DNA of 61,614 nucleotides from Bryobacterales bacterium (GTDB lineage: Bacteria > Acidobacteriota > Terriglobia > Bryobacterales > Bryobacteraceae), in assembly GCA_947446025.1 (NCBI GenBank), contig CANFEY010000024.1, forward strand, positions 1 through 61,614, in the 5' to 3' direction. Below, in pieces: positions 53,491-61,614 of this stretch. The notes beneath the pieces are model-generated. The model had not been told where the DNA came from and did no database searches. It worked only from the letters and a program-made list of their open reading frames with translations. The first letter of the stretch is position 1. Each line of letters begins with the position of its first letter. The position numbers and the translations under genes are program-made.

Positions 53491-54567
53491 ATGCGGGCCA
53501 TTCCAGCCGAACAGAATATCGAGCAACCCAAGGCAGCTTGGTACGAACCCCTTGTCGAGCGCGATATGGTTCCGGACGCAGTCTTGCGGGCTGGGATACG
53601 CCGCCTGATTTCGCAGCGTCTCCGAGACGAGAACAAGGGCGGCCTAGAACTCCAGCAGGCTCACCTGACGAGCTACATCGAGCAGCTTAAGGCGAGTCCC
53701 ATCGCCATCCATGCGCGCGCGGCGAATGAGCAGCACTACGAAGTTCCCGCCGAATTCTTCGCCTCCGTGCTGGGGATTTACCGAAAATACAGTTGCTGCT
53801 ACTGGCAAGCGGGCGACACGCTCGACCAAGCCGAGCAACGCATGCTGGACCTCACCTCCGAGCGCGCGAGAATCGAGGACGGACATTCCATCTTGGATCT
53901 CGGCTGCGGTTGGGGAGCTTTCTCGCTCTACGCCGCCGCGCGTTTCCCGAGCAGCGCGGTGGTCGGCGTATCGAATTCAAACTCGCAACGCCAATATATA
54001 GAACAGCAAGCCCGCAATCGCGGCCTCACGAACCTCCGTATCGTCACGGCGAACATCAATGACTTCGATGCTGGCCACCAGTTTGACCGCATCGTGTCAG
54101 TCGAAATGATGGAGCACGTGCGGAACTATCAACTCCTGCTCCAAAGGATTGCGTCGTGGATGCGGCCACATGGATTGTTTTTTGTCCACATCTTCACTCA
54201 CTACCGTTTCGCCTATCCCTTTGACGTCCGCGATTCGAGTGATTGGATGGCCCAGCATTTCTTTACCGGCGGCCAGATGCCCAGCGACAATCTCCTGCTC
54301 TATTTTCAAGACGACGTAAAGATCCGCAATCATTGGGCGGTGAATGGCCAACATTACCAAAAGACCGCTGAAGCGTGGCTCGCCAACATGGATGAACACC
54401 GCCATGAACTACTGAGCCTCTTCGCGTCCGTGTATGGCCAGGCTGCTGCGCTGAAATGGTTGGTTCGCTGGCGCATCTTCTTTATGGCCTGCGCGGAACT
54501 GTGGGGTTATCGAAACGGCACGGAATGGATCGTTTCGCACTACTTGTTCGAGAGCGCAAGAGCATGA
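53491..54567 (+). CDS. Second CFA-synthase-like methyltransferase
   Basis: 358 residues with the SAM motif [20 protein letters not shown] near residue 133 and [15 protein letters not shown]. It is more distant from CFA synthase than the 47276 gene and lacks its N-terminal extension. The family sits in photo-oxidative-stress regulons with DUF1295 and may methylate unsaturated or furan-type fatty acids. Overlaps the SRPBCC gene by 4 nt. Confidence 0.83.
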   Translation: MRAIPAEQNIEQPKAAWYEPLVERDMVPDAVLRAGIRRLISQRLRDENKGGLELQQAHLTSYIEQLKASPIAIHARAANEQHYEVPAEFFASVLGIYRKYSCCYWQAGDTLDQAEQRMLDLTSERARIEDGHSILDLGCGWGAFSLYAAARFPSSAVVGVSNSNSQRQYIEQQARNRGLTNLRIVTANINDFDAGHQFDRIVSVEMMEHVRNYQLLLQRIASWMRPHGLFFVHIFTHYRFAYPFDVRDSSDWMAQHFFTGGQMPSDNLLLYFQDDVKIRNHWAVNGQHYQKTAEAWLANMDEHRHELLSLFASVYGQAAALKWLVRWRIFFMACAELWGYRNGTEWIVSHYLFESARA

Positions 54568-55016
54568 AGTTTCATACCTTGCGGCGAGAACAGTGGATCC
54601 CGCGCCCTGTCCACGAAGTCTTCCCATTTTTCGCCGACGCCCACAACTTGGAGGCGATCACTCCGCCGTGGCTGGACTTTCGAATACTCTCCACTATGGG
54701 CAAGACAGTTTCGGAGGGGACGGAGATTCGTTACCGCCTGCGACTACACGGCCTCCCGATTCATTGGCGAACGGAGATCCGCCGCTGGGACGAGCCCAAC
54801 CGTTTCGTCGATGTACAGAGATCGGGGCCGTACAAACTGTGGCACCACACGCATCTCTTTGAGGCACACGGCGATCAGACCAAAATGATCGATGTGGTGC
54901 GCTATATCCTGCCGTTCGGGATACTGGGGAGAATCGTTCACGCGATCAAGGTCCAGGATGACGTGCGGAGGATCTTTGATTACCGGTCCCAGCGCATCGC
55001 CGAATTGTTTGAGTAG
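54564..55016 (+). CDS. SRPBCC (START-like) ligand-binding protein
   Basis: 150 residues; [20 protein letters not shown] then [19 protein letters not shown] is the classic opening of polyketide-cyclase/START-like proteins, ending with a long helix ([21 protein letters not shown]). It should hold a hydrophobic ligand in a helix-grip pocket. Last gene of the carH transcript. Confidence 0.83.
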   Translation: MKFHTLRREQWIPRPVHEVFPFFADAHNLEAITPPWLDFRILSTMGKTVSEGTEIRYRLRLHGLPIHWRTEIRRWDEPNRFVDVQRSGPYKLWHHTHLFEAHGDQTKMIDVVRYILPFGILGRIVHAIKVQDDVRRIFDYRSQRIAELFE

Positions 55017-55044
55017 AAGAAAAAGGCTCCCGCTTGCGGGAGCC
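55012..55044 (-). terminator. Intrinsic terminator of the fasciclin gene
   Basis: GGCTCCCG-CTTG-CGGGAGCC is a perfect 8-bp stem (55025-55044). On the minus strand it is followed by TTTTTCTT, the T run of an intrinsic terminator for the fasciclin gene. It lies between convergent genes and may also slow plus-strand transcripts. Confidence 0.85.
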
Positions 55045-55067
55045 CATCTACTGAACAGGAGACGCGA

Positions 55068-55535
55068 CTATTTCCCTGAGGGAAGAATCACTGTATCGAT
55101 CACGTGGATCACACCGTTGTCGGTGCTAATGTCCGTTTTGACCACTTGCGCGTTGTCCACCATGACCTTGCCGCCCATGGCCTGGATCTTGACGGTGCCG
55201 CCCTGCACGGTTTTTGCGCCCTTCATCTTGACGACGCTTTCTGCCATGACCTTTCCGGAGACGACGTGATACAGGAGGATGTCTTTCAATTTGGCCGGGT
55301 CTTTCAGCAGAGCATCGACTGTCCCGGCAGGCAGCTTGGCGAAAGCTTCGTCGGTCGGAGCGAACACCGTGAAGGGTCCGGCGCTCTTCAATGTATCCAC
55401 CAAGCCCGCGGCCTTGACGGCTGCGACGAGCGTGGTGAAGTTTCCGGCTGCAACCGCAGTGTCGACGATGTCGGCAGCAGAGGCGTGCATGCTTGCTCCA
55501 GCGAGCAGGGCTAGTACGGGTAAGAAATGTTTCAT
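55068..55535 (-). CDS. Secreted fasciclin-domain protein
   Basis: 155 residues; signal peptide ([20 protein letters not shown]) and one fasciclin (FAS1) domain with [25 protein letters not shown] and the C-terminal [16 protein letters not shown]1 proteins mediate adhesion or matrix contacts. AAGGAG upstream supports the start. It is often induced with photo-oxidative genes in other bacteria, which may explain its place inside this cluster on its own transcript. Confidence 0.9.
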   Translation of the reverse strand: MKHFLPVLALLAGASMHASAADIVDTAVAAGNFTTLVAAVKAAGLVDTLKSAGPFTVFAPTDEAFAKLPAGTVDALLKDPAKLKDILLYHVVSGKVMAESVVKMKGAKTVQGGTVKIQAMGGKVMVDNAQVVKTDISTDNGVIHVIDTVILPSGK

Positions 55536-55725
55536 TTTAATTCTCCTTGGTAATGGTTCTGACCGTTACGCAAGTGTGATGAACCCGTTTATCCTGTAGC
55601 CTCAATTTCTTTTTCGTTAGCAGGATCGCAAGGCCCGTGAAAACCAATGCGCCGATTGAACGACCGAGCGCATCAACAGTAAGGGAGTGAATATCACTGT
55701 GAGCCCGCTAGCGACCGTAAGAATC

Positions 55726-56292
55726 ATGTCTCCGGAACGTGTGGGCATCGGCTCGCACCTAAGGGATGTATTGGAACTCTTGGGCGAAGACCCAGCCCGC
55801 GAGGGTTTGGCGAGAACCCCGGAACGTTGGGAAAAGGCCATGGGCTTCCTCACCAGTGGCTCTCAGACCCGCGTGGAGGATTTGGTCAACGGGGCGCTCT
55901 TCGCGGTGAAGTTCGATGAGATGGTGCTGGTGAAAGACATTGAATTCTTTAGCATGTGCGAACACCATCTGCTTCCGTTTTTCGGCAAGATGCATATCGC
56001 TTACCTCCCGACGGACAGAGTGATCGGACTGAGTAAGATTCCTCGAATCGTGAATATGTTCGCGAGGCGTTTGCAGGTTCAGGAGCGATTGACCCAGGAA
56101 GTCGCGGAAGGGGTTGCAGGTGCCGTGGACCCTCGGGGCGTTGCAGTGATGTGCGAGGCAAGCCACTTCTGCATGATGATGCGCGGAGTTGAGAAGCAAC
56201 ATTCTTCCACGGTGACCAGCGCGATGTTGGGCGAATTCCGCGATAATAAGGCCACCCGAGACGAATTTCTCGCCCTTGTCAAACGCAGGTAG
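55726..56292 (+). CDS. folE: GTP cyclohydrolase I (FolE)
   Basis: 188 residues from ATG 55726; GTG starts at 55687 and 55699 are also possible. Zinc ligands are intact: Cys and His in [15 protein letters not shown] and the second Cys in SHFCMMMRG. It converts GTP to dihydroneopterin triphosphate, the first step to folates and pterins. A second FolE copy in light clusters is thought to supply the folate antenna of photolyase, although the photolyase here is broken. 12 nt upstream of the SDR gene. Confidence 0.93.
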   Translation: MSPERVGIGSHLRDVLELLGEDPAREGLARTPERWEKAMGFLTSGSQTRVEDLVNGALFAVKFDEMVLVKDIEFFSMCEHHLLPFFGKMHIAYLPTDRVIGLSKIPRIVNMFARRLQVQERLTQEVAEGVAGAVDPRGVAVMCEASHFCMMMRGVEKQHSSTVTSAMLGEFRDNKATRDEFLALVKRR

Positions 56293-56304
56293 AGAGAGAA
56301 GGCA

Positions 56305-57666
56305 ATGGAACCACTTATTCTAGTCACAGGCGCCACGGGCTACATCGGCGGACAACTGTTCAAGGCTCTACGTTCCAAAGGCTACGCTATCCGGTGCCTG
56401 GTGCGTCGGCCGCAGGACCTGATCGCTGAGGAACCTTCCGGGGTTGAGGTCGTAGTCGGTGACGTCCTAAAGATCGAGTCCGTGCAAGCAGCAATGGCCG
56501 GAGTGGACACAGCCTACTATTTAGTTCACTCGATGGCGTCGACCCAGTCCTTCGAGGTGCAGGACCGTGCCGCCGCACAGAACTTCGCCAACGCAGCCCA
56601 CCAGGCGGGCATTCGACGTATCATTTATCTCGGTGGGCTCGGGCAGGGCGGGGAGAAGCTCTCCGCACACTTGCGCAGCCGCCACGAAGTGGGTGAGATT
56701 CTCAGATCGACGGGTGTTCCGGTCGTCGAGTTCCGCGCGTCGGTGGTAATCGGACCGGGCAGTCTCTCGTTTGAAATGATCCGGGCTCTCGTCGAGCGCC
56801 TTCCGGTCATGATCGCTCCGCGCTGGGTCTCCGTGGCGGCGCAGCCAATCGCCATCGCCGATCTGACTTCCTACCTGCTAGCAGCCTTGGACTTGTCATT
56901 TAAAGGAAGCCGGATCTTCGAAATCGGAGGCTCGGATCAAGTGTCGTACGGAGGCCTCATGGAGGAGTACGCTCGGCAACGCGGGCTCCGGCGTTTCGTG
57001 ATCTCGGTTCCGTTCCTAACACCACGGTTGTCGAGTCTTTGGCTCGGATTGGTAACGCCGCTGTACGTTCGGGTTGGTCGCAAATTGGTCGACAGCATCT
57101 GCCATGCCACGATTGTTGAGGATCCGTCCGCTCTAACGGAATTCAAGATTCGACCCTGCGGGTTTCGCGAGGCCATTGCTGCAGCCCTAAACGCGGAGGG
57201 GCAACATCTGATGACGGATTCGCGGACTGTCCACACTAGCGCTTCTCCTACGGAAGCTTTCGCGGCGATCCGGCGAATTGGCGGCACTACGGGATGGTAC
57301 TACGCGAACTGGTTGTGGCAACTCCGCGGTTGGCTGGACAGCCTATTGGGCGGGGTCGGATTGAGGCGCGGTCGCCGAGATCCCGACTCGCTTCGCGTGG
57401 GCGACCCTGTGGACTTCTGGCGCGTGGAGTTGTTCGATCCCGGCCGCCTGCTACGGCTGGTCGCGGAGATGAAGCTCCCAGGCCGGGCCTGGCTAGAGTT
57501 CGAAGTCATGGGCGATTCCACCGGTTCTCTCATCCGGCAAACAGCTACTTTCGACCCGAAAGGCGTGCTCGGACGCGCCTACTGGTATTCCGTCTTTCCC
57601 CTGCACGAATTTGTTTTCGGCGGAATGCTCCGGGGCATTGCCGAAAGAGGCCGGATGGACCGCTGA
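56305..57666 (+). CDS. NAD(P)-binding SDR fused to DUF2867
   Basis: 453 residues. An extended SDR/NmrA-like Rossmann domain (VTGATGYIGGQLFKALRSKG, then AYYLVHSM) occupies the first 290; the rest is DUF2867, ending RGIAERGRMDR. These fusions occur with DUF1295, CFA and FolE genes in LitR/CarH-type clusters. It probably acts on a membrane lipid or quinone-like molecule. GAGAGAAGG precedes the ATG. Confidence 0.85.
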   Translation: MEPLILVTGATGYIGGQLFKALRSKGYAIRCLVRRPQDLIAEEPSGVEVVVGDVLKIESVQAAMAGVDTAYYLVHSMASTQSFEVQDRAAAQNFANAAHQAGIRRIIYLGGLGQGGEKLSAHLRSRHEVGEILRSTGVPVVEFRASVVIGPGSLSFEMIRALVERLPVMIAPRWVSVAAQPIAIADLTSYLLAALDLSFKGSRIFEIGGSDQVSYGGLMEEYARQRGLRRFVISVPFLTPRLSSLWLGLVTPLYVRVGRKLVDSICHATIVEDPSALTEFKIRPCGFREAIAAALNAEGQHLMTDSRTVHTSASPTEAFAAIRRIGGTTGWYYANWLWQLRGWLDSLLGGVGLRRGRRDPDSLRVGDPVDFWRVELFDPGRLLRLVAEMKLPGRAWLEFEVMGDSTGSLIRQTATFDPKGVLGRAYWYSVFPLHEFVFGGMLRGIAERGRMDR

Positions 57667-57668
57667 AC

Positions 57669-58103
57669 GTGCCCACATTCATCAAGAGTGTCCTCATTGC
57701 GGCGCCCCTTGAAACGGTGTTTGGATTTCATGAGCGTGAAGACGCGTTGCGCCTGCTAAGTCCACCGTTCCCACCAGTGCGGGTGCTCCGCAAGATGGGT
57801 GGGATTGAAGCCGGCTCGCAGGTGGAACTCCGGATTGGGCCGTTCCAATGGCTCGCTCTGCACACGGCTTACGAAAGGAATCGCTTGTTTGAAGACCGGC
57901 AGGTCGGCGGTCCATTCGCTGAGTGGGTTCACCGTCACGAATTTCAGCAAGTAGGTTCCACCACGCAATTGACCGACCGCGTGATGTTTCAACTGCCGGG
58001 GGGCGTGTGGATCAATTATCTATTTGGGTGGGCCGTGCGCCTGGGCCTGTATGAAATGTTCCGGCATCGGCACCGGGTGACCAAGCGATATTGTGAGATG
58101 TGA
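57669..58103 (+). CDS. SRPBCC family protein
   Basis: 144 residues from a GTG 2 nt after the SDR stop. FIKSVLIAAPLETVFGFHER opens a START-like fold, with TQLTDRVMFQLPGGVWINYLF in the last strands. A second helix-grip protein of the cluster besides the one at 54564; it probably carries or modifies a hydrophobic ligand made by the SDR. Confidence 0.78.
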   Translation: MPTFIKSVLIAAPLETVFGFHEREDALRLLSPPFPPVRVLRKMGGIEAGSQVELRIGPFQWLALHTAYERNRLFEDRQVGGPFAEWVHRHEFQQVGSTTQLTDRVMFQLPGGVWINYLFGWAVRLGLYEMFRHRHRVTKRYCEM

Positions 58104-58114
58104 GAAGGGATCCA

Positions 58115-58627
58115 ATGAAAACTCTGCTTAGTACTCTTCTGCTCGCGGCTACTCTTCCCGCCGCCGACAGTGTTCCACGGCCCGGCCAGACAGCTCCTGA
58201 TTTTACGCTTCCATCCCAAGACGGAAGCAAGGTCAGCTTGCATGACTTCAAGGGCAAGTGGGTGGTGTTGTACTTCTACCCGAAGGACGGGACCACCGGA
58301 TGCACGATTGAAGCCCACAATTTTCAACGTGATCTCCCGAAGTACGATCAAAAGCGCGCCGTTGTCGTCGGGGTCAGCGTGGACTCTACTGGTAGCCACA
58401 AGGAGTTCTGCGCCAAGCAGGGTCTCACGTTCAAGCTGCTGGCCGATTCCAAACGGGATGTGTCCCGTCAATATGGCTCGTTGACGAACCTGCTGGTCTA
58501 CAAGATGTCCTCGCGGAACACGTTCCTGATCAATCCGGAAGGCAAGATCGCCAGAGTATGGACCGGCGTCTCTCCGGCGAGCCATAGCGCGGAGGTGTTG
58601 GCCGCGCTATCGCAGCTTGCGCGCTAA
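58115..58627 (+). CDS. Secreted BCP/PrxQ-type peroxiredoxin
   Basis: 170 residues with a signal peptide (MKTLLSTLLLAATLPAA), then VPRPGQTAPDFTLPSQDG and the peroxidatic Cys in YFYPKDGTTGCTIEAHNF. It should reduce lipid or other hydroperoxides in the periplasm, which fits photo-oxidative stress. The second Cys of classical BCP is absent from the usual position (+5), so a 1-Cys or distant-Cys mechanism is likely (another Cys lies in HKEFCAKQG). Confidence 0.85.
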   Translation: MKTLLSTLLLAATLPAADSVPRPGQTAPDFTLPSQDGSKVSLHDFKGKWVVLYFYPKDGTTGCTIEAHNFQRDLPKYDQKRAVVVGVSVDSTGSHKEFCAKQGLTFKLLADSKRDVSRQYGSLTNLLVYKMSSRNTFLINPEGKIARVWTGVSPASHSAEVLAALSQLAR

Positions 58628-58752
58628 AAGTAAGTTTGCGCCGCCCGGACTTCCATGGACATCGGCAGCATACCCAGATATGCTTGAAAACAACCGGCAC
58701 AAAATAATGCGCCTACCCCGATGCCCGGGACATCCAAATCTCAGGAGAGCGA

Positions 58753-59328
58753 ATGAGCGCAATTTCGCTTGAAAAACAGGTTGCCGATTGGGACGTCACG
58801 GGCGTTGCGGGCGTCCTGGAACGCACTTCGACAGAATCTGGCGAACGGCTCGTGGACTTAGTCCAGGCCTCTCCGCTTTTGCTGGTTTTTCTCCGGCATG
58901 CTGGTTGCACGTTTGGCCGCGAGGCGGTAGCCGACATCGCCAGCTTGCGGGAGGAAATTGAAAGCAATGGCACCCGAATCGTCCTGGTGCACATGGGAGA
59001 TCGAGCTGGCATCGAGCAGTTGGTGAAACGGCATGGCTTCTCGGATGTGGATCGGATTTGCGACGCGAATCAGGAACTGTACCGCGCTTTTGGACTCAAG
59101 AAAGGTTCCTGGCAGCAACTTTTCGGCCCGAAAGTTTGGGTCAGGGGCTTGATGGCCGCGATTGGGCGAGGACATGGCGTCGGCCGTCCTTCCGCTGACG
59201 CCACCCAAATGCCAGGCGTGTTTTTCTTGGAGCAAGGGTTGGTCGCCAGCGCCTACCGCCACCGCAGTGCCGCCGACAGGCCATGCTACACGTCGCTATG
59301 CACAACGGATGACTCGCGCAATTTATGA
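58753..59328 (+). CDS. Peroxiredoxin-like (SelL-related) protein
   Basis: 191 residues of the AhpC/TSA-like SelL group. The usual redox motif GCxxCR is here GCTFGREA, so only one Cys remains in it. Elsewhere VLVHMGDRAGIEQLVKRHG and the C-terminal GVFFLEQGLVASAYRHR are typical. AGGAGAG lies 7-13 nt before the ATG. It overlaps the sigma-factor start (ATGA), so its level tracks with the sigma factor; it may sense rather than remove oxidant. Confidence 0.78.
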   Translation: MSAISLEKQVADWDVTGVAGVLERTSTESGERLVDLVQASPLLLVFLRHAGCTFGREAVADIASLREEIESNGTRIVLVHMGDRAGIEQLVKRHGFSDVDRICDANQELYRAFGLKKGSWQQLFGPKVWVRGLMAAIGRGHGVGRPSADATQMPGVFFLEQGLVASAYRHRSAADRPCYTSLCTTDDSRNL

Positions 59329-59930
59329 ACCTGCCTAGGCCATTGACGGAAATCGATGAGGCTGATCTGGTTCGGCTCGCACAGGCCCGCGATCAGGAAG
59401 CTTTTCAAGAATTGATGCTGCGGACGACGAGCGCGTCCATGCGCCTTGCCCTGTCGGTTGTAAAGAACCGTGAGGACGCCGAGGATCAAGTTCAGACGTC
59501 TTTTATGAACGCGTGGAAACGGATCAGTTCGTTTCATATGGAGGCGAAATTCTCTACATGGATGCGCACGATTGTCATGAACCAAAGCCTTATGCACCTG
59601 CGATCCAAGCGGCGTGCATCCCTCCAGCCTCTCGATGATGGGAGGGAGGATGGGATTGTCCTTGATCCCATCGACGTGCAACCCAGCCAAGAAACCACCC
59701 TCGGCCAACAGCAGCTCACGGTTCAGTTGCGCGAGGAGTTGCGCAGGCTGCCTCCCATTTTCTGGGAAGTCCTGGACCTACGAGATCTACAGGAGCTGTC
59801 TACCGAAGAAGTGGCCGCGCGCTTGGGTATCAGTGAACCCGCCGCCAAAAGCCGCCTTTCGCGAGCCCGCCAGATGCTGCGCCAACGCATGGAGCGTCAC
59901 GCTGGGCTCCGGTCTGCAAATGCTGTGTGA
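59325..59930 (+). CDS. ECF-family sigma factor
   Basis: 201 residues. Sigma region 2 (FQELMLRTTSASMRLALSVV, then EDAEDQVQTSFMNAWKRI) and region 4 (LRRLPPIFWEVLDLRDLQEL, then AARLGISEPAAKSRLSRARQ) are complete. No anti-sigma gene follows: it is the last gene of the cluster, so control may lie with the upstream peroxiredoxin-like protein or CarH. Probably transcribes part of the photo-oxidative response. Confidence 0.9.
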   Translation: MNLPRPLTEIDEADLVRLAQARDQEAFQELMLRTTSASMRLALSVVKNREDAEDQVQTSFMNAWKRISSFHMEAKFSTWMRTIVMNQSLMHLRSKRRASLQPLDDGREDGIVLDPIDVQPSQETTLGQQQLTVQLREELRRLPPIFWEVLDLRDLQELSTEEVAARLGISEPAAKSRLSRARQMLRQRMERHAGLRSANAV

Positions 59931-60227
59931 CGGTCGAGCTAACGTGAAGCCCTGAATCCGCCCCGAAAAAGACCGACGATGTCGAACCCTAGCCAGATGT
60001 TTCCATTAGAGCCTTTTTGAAAGCGCACAGGAATTCCGACCAGCCTCTCTTGTTGGGACAGGTTTCTCATAAAATTCAGAGCGAGAGAACCACGATCAAC
60101 CATCTGTGATCGTGAGAAACATGCCCTTTGTGTAGGATGAAATGGCAAAGGGGCCACGTCTGGGGGAACGGACTCCATACACGCGGCCCGCAACTTAGAC
60201 TCGGATCAGTGGCGGCAGCCGCGCTCG
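59931..60227. other. Stretch with no assignable gene
   Basis: A minus-strand frame at 59939-60193 would end in a strand-like pattern (LVGIPVRFQKGSNGNIWLG), but I cannot match it to a family and its start is weak. It may be a further gene fragment in this decayed region. Confidence 0.3.
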
Positions 60228-60231
60228 ATGG

Positions 60232-60468
60232 TCAACCCCTCCAACCTGCTCGATACGGCCGCAAGTCATCGTGAAGAAATTCCGCGTGCCCAGACTCTCG
60301 CGGAACTTTCTGAAGCGGCAACGCGATCAGGTTTCCGAAGCCACCTTTGGGCAGCTTGTCCTGATTGGGGAAGAAGCGGTCATAAGAGTCCAGGCCCAAC
60401 TGATGGCGCCGTTCCATTGTCCGTGTCAGAATTTGCGATCCCAGCCAACGGGCAACACCAGCAGGCAC
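60232..60468 (-). pseudogene. Fragment of a TOTE-type primase-polymerase gene
   Basis: The minus-strand frame contains GLDSYDRFFPNQDKLPKGGFGNLIALPLQ in about 30 residues, preceded by ARWLGSQILTRTMERR. This is the signature of the archaeo-eukaryotic primase domain in TOTE conflict systems and related helicase-restriction genes (usually SYDRFFPNQDTLPKGGFGNLIALPLQ). The reading frame stops soon after LRPYRAGWRG, where intact relatives continue (PYPDQW). The rest of the gene is absent on both sides. Confidence 0.65.
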
Positions 60469-60469
60469 T

Positions 60470-60872
60470 GGCCGCTCGAAGAATGCAGGAACTCAACAGG
60501 GAACATCGCTGGCGCGCACCAAGAGGTTCTCTGATCGACCTTGCGCCTGCTGGGCCAAGGCTTCGTGCCGCCAAGCAGATTGTCTGGCCCGAAAGCCAGT
60601 TTGTTATGAGCCTCGCCGGCGTTGATCACATCTTCACGCAAGCGACGCGAATCGTCTTTGCCCCAGATGTGCAGTTCAGGGTGGCCCCACCGAGAGTGCT
60701 TGCGTTGCTGAAGATCATCGCGTATCTCGACGAGCCCTATCGCAGGCAGAAGGATCTCGAAGACCTGCAACTACTCCTGTGGCGCTATGAGGCGGCGAGT
60801 GACCGCATCTTCGGCGACGAAATATTCGCTGCCGACATCGAGTTCGCCAACGCCTACCTCTTCGAAACCTGA
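60470..60872 (+). pseudogene. C-terminal part of an AbiEii-like nucleotidyltransferase
   Basis: The plus-strand frame reads GSLIDLAPAGPRLRAAKQIVWPE, then VRFRV-like region FAPDVQFRVAPPRVLALLKI and DEPYRRQKDLEDLQLLLWRYEA, matching the substrate-binding half of AbiEii-type transferases. The N-terminal GSxxD half is missing; upstream codons in this frame are antisense to the primase fragment. The boundary near 60470-60490 looks like a recombination join. Confidence 0.55.
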
Positions 60873-60914
60873 TGCAGTACAGTTCCACAGACATCTTCAA
60901 TCGCAACGCCGACG

Positions 60915-61214
60915 GCTGACAAGATCGATCTTACGTGGAACGGCACCTCAGTTGGCCATTGGGAAGACAACGTGTTCGTGGTCGACAGCAATGGGTTTGA
61001 CGACCGCACGTGGCTGGGATACCATCGAGCTCACGTTGACGCTCAGCGATCCGGAGACCTACACGCGTCCCTGGGTCAGCGACACAAAGATGTTCAAGAT
61101 TGACGCGAGAAGGCGAAACGGTGGGATGAGCAGATCTACTGCGTGCCCACTGAAGAGTACAAGTTCAATCAGCGCGTGCGCGACGAGGCCGGGGGGAAGG
61201 GCGCCGGGAAATGA
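60915..61214 (+). pseudogene. Decayed C-terminus of an acidobacterial hypothetical gene
   Basis: Three frames in succession give GTSVGHWEDNVFVVDSNGFD, then DTIELTLTLSDPETYTRPWV, then RWDEQIYCVPTEEYKFNQRV and RDEAGGKGAGK-stop. This is the end of a protein type common in Solibacter-like genomes (GFDDRTWL, then TIELTLT and EEYKFN). A deletion between the first two parts and a frameshift before the third make it non-functional. Confidence 0.5.
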
Positions 61215-61471
61215 CGAAGCAACTATTCGCGTCGTGCGCGCTCGCAAGCGTCGCCTTGATGGCGCAGGATCAGGCGGCGATCCAAGGACACATCGATCGC
61301 GCAAAGGCGGCAGCGGGTTGGAAGTTCGATATCGATGGGCAAGTACCGGAGCCAGGGACACGTGGTGGTTCGTTTTGGCGAAAATCACGACCTGCCGGGA
61401 TCCATCGCAAGATCGCCGCGGCCGTGCCCTCGTTTGCGCTGGTACCGCAGCTGGTCATCGGCACGATATAA
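61211..61471 (+). pseudogene. Possible truncated secreted hydrolase
   Basis: 86 residues with a signal peptide (MTKQLFASCALASVALMAQ) and QAAIQGHIDRAKAAAGWKFD, which resembles the N-terminus of secreted metallo-beta-lactamase-fold proteins of Acidobacteria. No metal-binding motif follows before the stop. The ATG overlaps the previous stop. Probably the start of a gene cut short; low certainty. Confidence 0.35.
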
Positions 61472-61614
61472 GCGCCGCTGACAAACTAGACCAGTAGACG
61501 CCGCGAGAGCGGCGTTACGGCGGAGAGAAAGTAGACCGCCGGGAAACTGGTTCCAGCAGACATTCTGTGTTTGTGGAACACCGGAGAGGTGTACACAGTG
61601 GAGTTATACGCGCG
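61472..61614. other. Window end, no gene seen
   Basis: GCGCCGC-rich sequence with a CGCCGC/GCGGCG hairpin (61500-61516). No coding frame that I can support. Confidence 0.4.

Overview
The window is GC-rich, gene-dense chromosomal DNA that looks like an acidobacterium, probably a Bryobacterales/Solibacter-type soil organism. This is inferred from gene style, not from a marker gene. The signs are two Ser/Thr kinases fused to PD40/TolB-like propellers, an ADOP-type duplicated permease, a TonB receptor with a carboxypeptidase-regulatory domain, a DUF6152 protein and many small secreted proteins of no known family.

Layout. 0-10 kb: small secreted proteins, a CHASE histidine kinase run, a J-domain protein, a VapBC pair and a large kinase-propeller. 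10-17.6 kb: M16 peptidase, TPM/nucleotidyltransferase/LemA, a hipBA toxin-antitoxin pair with a palindromic operator, and CstA with its YbdD partner. 17.6-24.4 kb: two CpaE/TadZ-like ATPases (one broken), DUF1385-prfA-prmC and dinB. 24.4-29 kb: envelope proteins and an srsABC-like phenolic-lipid operon (type III PKS, ICMT-type methyltransferase, flavoprotein). 29-41.7 kb: tRNA-Asp, a second kinase-propeller (broken), the conserved phoH-ybeY-corC-era run, LOG protein, purH, a FAH-family enzyme, the ADOP permease and tRNA-Gln. 41.8-43.4 kb: an AbiE toxin-antitoxin module. 43.6-59.9 kb: a photo-response cluster. 59.9-61.6 kb: a graveyard of gene fragments.

The most interesting part is the photo-response cluster. 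Its centre is a MerR-B12 photoreceptor of the CarH/LitR type (51476-52372) that keeps the W, E-H and H residues which hold adenosylcobalamin. It is divergent from an eight-gene minus-strand run: desaturase, amine-oxidase-like flavoprotein, DUF1365, cyclopropane-synthase-like methyltransferase, ATP10-like protein, TonB receptor, DUF2062 and a truncated photolyase. The 93-bp divergent region holds two facing sigma70-type promoters, both predicted to give leaderless mRNAs. It also holds 11-bp-phased repeats matching the CarH half-site nTnnACAn; one sits on the desaturase -35 box. Downstream on the plus strand are more membrane and lipid genes, FolE, an SDR, SRPBCC proteins, two peroxiredoxin-like proteins and an ECF sigma factor. 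I infer a light-derepressed, membrane-lipid and photo-oxidative-stress programme.

A second theme is gene decay by clean point changes. Three otherwise full-length genes (CpaE-like ATPase, type III PKS, kinase-propeller) each carry one in-frame stop. The photolyase has a frameshift and lost its C-terminus next to the AbiE module. A DUF3291 gene is internally deleted. The last 1.7 kb holds pieces of a TOTE-type primase and other genes. Short REP-like hairpins lie inside coding linkers of prmC and of both kinases.
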